Source of the DNA: Chiua virens
Taxonomy: Eukaryota; Basidiomycota; Agaricomycetes; Boletales; Boletaceae
Direction of reading: 5' to 3'
NCBI GenBank assembly: GCA_019787685.1
Contig: JAHNUO010000101.1
Location: 1 to 12,500 of the forward strand
DNA length: 12,500 nt
Under the pieces are notes generated by a model that worked only from the letters and a program-made list of their open reading frames with translations, was not told the DNA's origin and ran no database searches. A program made the translations under genes and the position numbers. Shown here in pieces: positions 9,113-12,500 of this stretch; positions within the stretch are counted from its first letter, which is position 1; each line of letters starts with the position of its first letter.

Positions 9113-9161
<49 letters not shown>

Positions 9162-9706
9162 GCGGCTTAATTTGACTCAACACGGGAAAACTTACCAGGT
9201 CCGAACATAAATGAGTAAGACAGATTGATAGCTCTTTCTCGAATCTATGGGTGGTGGTGCATGGCCGTTCTTAGTTCGTGGAGTGATTTGTCTGGTTAAT
9301 TCCGATAACGAACGAGACTCAAATATATTAAATAGATGCAGTCAGGATTATGACATTGAAACTTTGCATACTCTTTTGTTATGGTGGCCGCAAGGTTGCT
9401 AATAACATATTGTGGTGGTGTAGGTGGAGTCATACCTGTCTGTTTGTCTAAATAACCAAAGTAGACACTTGCTTCTTAAATGGACAAATTGTGTCTAACA
9501 ATAATGAGATTGAGCAATAACAGGTCTGTGATGCCCTTAGATGTCCTGGGCTGCACGCGCGCTACAATGAAGGTATCAACGTGTGTTTCCTAGGCCGAGA
9601 GGTCCGGGTAAACCGCTGAACCACCTTCTTGCTTGGGATTGTGAACTGAAACTGTTCACATGAACCTGGAATTCCCAGTAAGTGCGAGTCATTAACTCGC
9701 ATTGAT

Positions 9707-9752
<46 letters not shown>

Positions 9753-9839
9753 AATTGTTTAGTGAGGTCTCCGGACGTGATCGCTGCGACGCCTCGTGTG
9801 TTGCAGTTGCTTTACAGAAGTTGACCGAACTTGGTTATT

Positions 9840-9897
<58 letters not shown>
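7891..9897 (+). rRNA. 18S small-subunit rRNA, complete
   Basis: This is the RNA of the 40S ribosomal subunit. The 5' end matches the near-universal CTGGTTGATCCTGCCAG except that one T is missing (CTGGTGATCC, 7894-7903). The 3' end is the canonical GCGGAAGGATCATTA at 9883-9897. Universal blocks are present in order: GTGCCAGCAGCCGCGGTAAT (from 8470), GGTGAAATTCTTAGACC (8886), AAAGGAATTGACGGAAGG (9123), GCATGGCCGTTCTTAG (9259), ATGCCCTTAGATGTCC (from 9532), TTGTACACACCGCCCGTCGC (9721) and AAGTCGTAACAAGGTTTCCG (9852). No intron, frame-disrupting insertion or lost core block is visible, so I take it as functional. At about 2,007 bases it is longer than a typical ~1.8-kb animal 18S. Extra length lies mainly in the V4 region (about 8540-8870). 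Several usually fixed sites differ, for example CCGCAAAAGGCTCATTATATC near 7974, showing a divergent lineage. The exact ends are inferred from homology. Confidence 0.98.
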
Positions 9898-9912
9898 TTG
9901 ATTTATTTCGTA

Positions 9913-9975
9913 TTTGAACGCATACACCGGCCGCTGGCCGAGAGAGATGTTCGTCTCGCATTTTTGAACGCATAC
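9913..9975 (+). repeat. Duplicated TTTGAACGCATAC word at the start of ITS1
   Basis: The 13-base word TTTGAACGCATAC occurs at 9913-9925 and again at 9963-9975, exactly 50 bases apart. Both are followed by CACCGG within a few bases. Its first 12 bases also occur inside the 5.8S gene at 11356-11367. Between the two copies lie the hairpin at 9928-9940 and a CGAGA/TCTCG inverted repeat. Confidence 0.85.
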
Positions 9976-10534
9976 CCACCGGGTGCACGTGCTGCCTTGA
10001 TTTCAGTGCGCTGTAGCCGAGCCTATTGCTCTTTGTGCGCTGTGTCTTTGACTGCCCTCGACGGAGCGCGATACACAGGATAGTAGCAATTTGATATAAT
10101 GCAACGAACTCTCGACCATTGCCATGCCGATACCAGGCGTGTTGCAACCACCGGACGTATTCGCATAATGGGCTTTAGCGAGCTCGCCGTGATGCGTCCC
10201 AAAGCTCCCCTTTGGCATTCACATAGTCCGTCTGGCGCCGTGAATATGGGAAGAAACACTTTTGTTTGCATTTATGAAAATCCCCGGTGCGCTAACACCT
10301 TCAAGCCGAACAGGACTGTGCATTGCGCACAGTTGTTTTAATAGGATAGGGGATTCATTTGAGATAACTCTCAAGCAGAAATATACATTCTTGTAGTGGA
10401 AGTGAAGAATATACATATTAGCAATCCTATGCTTTTCCTGCTATTGCATGTCGGTTACGTTTTGTTTGCAGTGTGATGTTTGCTCTTTCTCTGTTTCGTT
10501 GGTGCGGTCTTAGGCAATTGTGTCGTGAAAAACA

Positions 10535-11090
10535 CAGTTATACCGCGGTATTTTGAGTGCTTTAAAAGAGAGGAGTGTAATATGCACACACCCCGGCATT
10601 AGTGATGGTGATGGAGGGCATCTGGATTAACCAACGCACCACTGGCACTTATCGGATACGGCAAGAATTACCGTTGACAAAAGGACAGCTGTGCACTGTT
10701 TGTTGCAAAGCGGACTGCTGATTGGGCTCTTCATGGCCTTAGGCAATGCCTTCGCACTGGATTTCGAAGCAAACAATTATACCATATTTGAATAAGCATG
10801 ACCGTGAGCGCAGACCAATGTTGTTTTTTGGTCTATGTCATTTGTTGTACATGGTCGTCGACAATTGTTTGTGGGTGAGATTCTTTGGGTTGGCGTTATG
10901 CCATATCATTGCGAGTGTGGTCTTTTGACAACTGCAATTGGATATGTAACACTTATGCCACTGATTGTTAGAATGGTCTCGACTATCAATCGGACGGACA
11001 TCCGAATTGATTATACCATCTCGTAGGTGTGGCCATTGACAAGTGTACATATTTGGTTCAGTTATACCACGGAGTTTGAGTGCGTTAAAG
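10535..11090 (+). repeat. Degenerate dispersed repeats in ITS1
   Basis: Two pairs are visible. In the first, CAGTTATACCGCGGTATTTT followed by GAGTGCTTTAAA (10535-10567) resembles CAGTTATACCACGGAGTTT followed by GAGTGCGTTAAA (11059-11089), with roughly 80% identity by eye. In the second, TTATGCCAT, GTGTGG and TTGACAACTG (from 10896) resemble TTATACCAT, GTGTGG and TTGACAAGTG (from 11011), at weaker identity. A further TTATACCATAT lies at 10777. The first member contains a perfect 12-base palindrome ATACCGCGGTAT (10540-10551). These look like old duplications that enlarged ITS1. Confidence 0.62.
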
Positions 11091-11258
11091 CCATCTCAGT
11101 CTGCTCAACAGTAGTATAGTGCGTCCGTTATTCGTCCGAGAAAGTGTGTTAAGCTGGCTGCGGTTTGAGATTTCGTAAATCGTGGACTCACAAGGATTAT
11201 TTAACTGCTTGCAATCCTTGCCGCGTGATATGTTCTTTTCGTTACCAAACAATTATTC

Positions 11259-11432
11259 AAACCCTAAGCGGGGGATCACTTGGCTCGTGGGTCGATGAAG
11301 AACGCAGCAAACTGCGTGCTGACATGTGAACTGCAGGACACATGAACATCGACATTTTGAACGCATATTGCGGTCCATACTGACTAGTTTCCTAACCGAA
11401 GCTGTATGGACCACACATGGTTGAGGGTCGTT
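11259..11432 (+). rRNA. 5.8S rRNA, complete
   Basis: This RNA joins the large subunit by pairing with 28S. It begins AACCCTAAGCGGGGGATCAC, matching the usual AACTCTTAGCGGTGGATCAC pattern, and carries GTCGATGAAGAACGCAGC (11291-11308), TGTGAACTGCAGGACACATG (11325-11344) and TTTTGAACGCATATTGCGG (11355-11373). The 3' part GTTGAGGGTCG (11420-11430) pairs with CGACCTCAAC at the 28S 5' end (11980-11989) with one bulged G. This supports both boundaries. The estimated length of ~174 nt exceeds the usual 155-160. The excess lies in a hairpin in the 3' half: GGTCCATAC 11372-11380 pairs with GTATGGACC 11404-11412, and an extra AGTTTC/GAAGCT stem (11386-11391 with 11398-11403) sits inside it. Ends are inferred from homology and are good to a few bases. 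Confidence 0.96.
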
Positions 11433-11978
11433 AGTTTATGCTAACTGAATTGCTTTTCGCTAACGCGTCTAGCTACATCATGAGGCGTTGTCAGCCTTCA
11501 GTGCGCTGACATCCCTTGAATATACCTCTGGTACACAATCCTTGTATTGTGAAGTGCTCGTTTTTATCAAAGAAAACAGATAATTGGATCACGGTGTCTG
11601 AATGGAAACGTGTCGCCGCCACGCTTGTCCGTGTGCGTGCGCTCGCCCCCATTGTGCGTGTGCAGAGAACATCTGAGTGAGACTAGTAATGAAATTGATA
11701 TAAGCGTTTAAACGTAATAGTTTTCGCATTTGAATGCACAAAGAACGTCTCTCTATGCTCGGGTAATGCGTAAATTCTCTAATCATGTTGCAGTGTGCGG
11801 GTGTGTCGTACGGACCGGTGCAAGTGTGTGTGCCAGCGTGTAAAGCATTCGTTTCGTCTCAGGTCACCACTGCGTAATGATTCAATTTGTCTAATGCGAT
11901 AATTTTCTGCGATGGGAACTCTGCGTTGAAAGCACTTCAAACCAAACAATACTTGTGAATTTGCAAACAACCTATAAA
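11433..11978 (+). other. Internal transcribed spacer 2 (ITS2)
   Basis: This ~546-base spacer between 5.8S and 28S is cut out of the pre-rRNA. Its ends follow from the 5.8S-28S pairing that must close it. It holds a clear small hairpin, CACAAT 11534-11539 with ATTGTG 11546-11551, and GTGTG-rich patches near 11625-11665 and 11790-11840. I see no tandem repeat, gene or mobile element in it. Confidence 0.93.
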
Positions 11979-12257
11979 GCGACCTCAACTCATGTGAGAC
12001 TACTCCCTGAATTTAAGCATATTAATGAGGGAAGGAAAAGAAATTAACCAAGATTCCTTTAGTAGCGGCGAGCGAAACAGGAAAAGCCCAGCACTAAGTC
12101 CTCCGGTCGTTCTGGCCGGTAGGAGATGCAGTGTATGGAAAGTCTATTATCTTATGCGACGGTAGTACGTTCAAGTCCATCTTGAATGGGGCCATTTTAC
12201 CCATAGAGGGTGCCAGGCCCGTACCAACTGCTACCAGTATAAGAAGGCTATTCCAAA

Positions 12258-12292
<35 letters not shown>

Positions 12293-12325
12293 TGGTAAAC
12301 TCCATCTAAGGCTAAATATAACCAC

Positions 12326-12384
<59 letters not shown>

Positions 12385-12500
12385 TAAATAGTACGTGAAA
12401 CCGCTTAGGGGTTAAGCCCGATGAACCTGAATATCTGAATTGCGAAATTCAGTGCTGTTTGGCGGTGCATTTAACCATGTGCCGTCGACAGTATGCACTT
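11979..12500 (+). rRNA. 28S large-subunit rRNA, 5' end only
   Basis: The gene starts at about GCGACCTCAACTCATGTGAG and runs off the right edge, leaving ~522 bases (5' end, D1 and the start of the D2 expansion region). Diagnostic core blocks are GAATTTAAGCATATTAAT (12009-12026), TAGTAGCGGCGAGCGAAAC (12061-12079), GAACAAGTACCGTGAGGGAA (from 12338) and TAGTACGTGAAACCGCTTAG (12389-12408). The helix usually formed by CCGCT and AGCGG around the first of these is here CTCCCT (12003-12008) with GAGGGA (12027-12032). This is a compensated change that keeps pairing, and a form I associate with flatworms. Nothing suggests a pseudogene. Any later features, such as R1/R2-type insertions, lie outside the window. 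Confidence 0.97.

Larger units (their letters stand above)
9898..11258 (+). other. Internal transcribed spacer 1 (ITS1)
   Basis: The spacer between the 18S 3' end and the 5.8S start is removed from the pre-rRNA. At about 1,361 bases it is long for an animal ITS1. It starts with two GAACGCATAC words 50 bases apart and a strong CGGCC-GCT-GGCCG hairpin (9928-9940). Its second half carries degenerate internal repeats built around TTATACC and a 7-bp inverted repeat AGACCAA/TTGGTCT at 10812-10834. Internal repeats explain at least part of its length. Open frames here are short and cross spacer boundaries, so none is credible. Confidence 0.95.

Noticed and set aside
7891..9897. 18S as a pseudogene because of the missing 5' T and several unusual bases
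   Set aside because: All universal core blocks are present and in order, the 3' end is canonical, and 5.8S and 28S also look intact with matched pairing. A divergent working gene is the simpler reading.
9796..10416. Open frames across the 18S end and ITS1
   Set aside because: They overlap the conserved 18S 3' end or lie in a spacer, are short, and have no coding features.

Overview
This window is one ribosomal DNA repeat of a multicellular animal, read 5' to 3' on the + strand. It holds a large intergenic spacer, a probable promoter and 5' external transcribed spacer, a complete 18S rRNA gene, ITS1, a complete 5.8S rRNA gene, ITS2 and the first ~520 bases of the 28S rRNA gene. I see no protein-coding gene. 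All long open frames lie in tandem repeats, spacers or rRNA.

Organism: the rRNA genes are eukaryotic and metazoan in type. The start of the 28S gene, with a CTCCCT/GAGGGA version of the helix that is usually CCGCT/AGCGG, resembles flatworms (Platyhelminthes), as far as I can recall such sequences. The short tRNA-derived SINE in the spacer also fits a flatworm. I hold this at about even odds and do not name a genus. The 18S is somewhat divergent and long (~2.0 kb), the 5.8S is unusually long (~174 nt), and ITS1 is long (~1.36 kb).

Layout: (1) positions ~1-4100 are ~25 head-to-tail copies of a ~160-bp unit, nearly identical in the middle and decayed at both ends. (2) 4101-5368 is a mixed spacer with a tRNA-derived SINE on the minus strand, an AT-rich stretch, a ~165-190-bp direct duplication and a (CA)n microsatellite. 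(3) 5369-7106 is ~24 copies of a ~75-bp unit carrying a dyad of up to 28 bases, followed by a decayed copy at 7144-7205. (4) 7206-7890 is the probable promoter/5' ETS, with four short repeats that each close a GTCG/CGAC stem and a compound hairpin ~90 bases before 18S. (5) 18S at 7891-9897. (6) ITS1 at 9898-11258. (7) 5.8S at 11259-11432. (8) ITS2 at 11433-11978. (9) 28S 5' end from 11979.

How it works together: RNA polymerase I would transcribe one precursor starting somewhere after the 75-bp array and running through 18S, 5.8S and 28S. The spacers would then be cut out in the nucleolus. The two arrays upstream occupy the place where other animals carry Pol I enhancers, spacer promoters, terminators or replication-fork barriers. 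Which of these roles applies here cannot be told from sequence alone. The unusual features are in the spacers: the dyad-bearing 75-bp array, the hairpin repeats in the 5' ETS, a recurring TTATACC motif on the rRNA strand, and copies of a 5.8S motif in ITS1.
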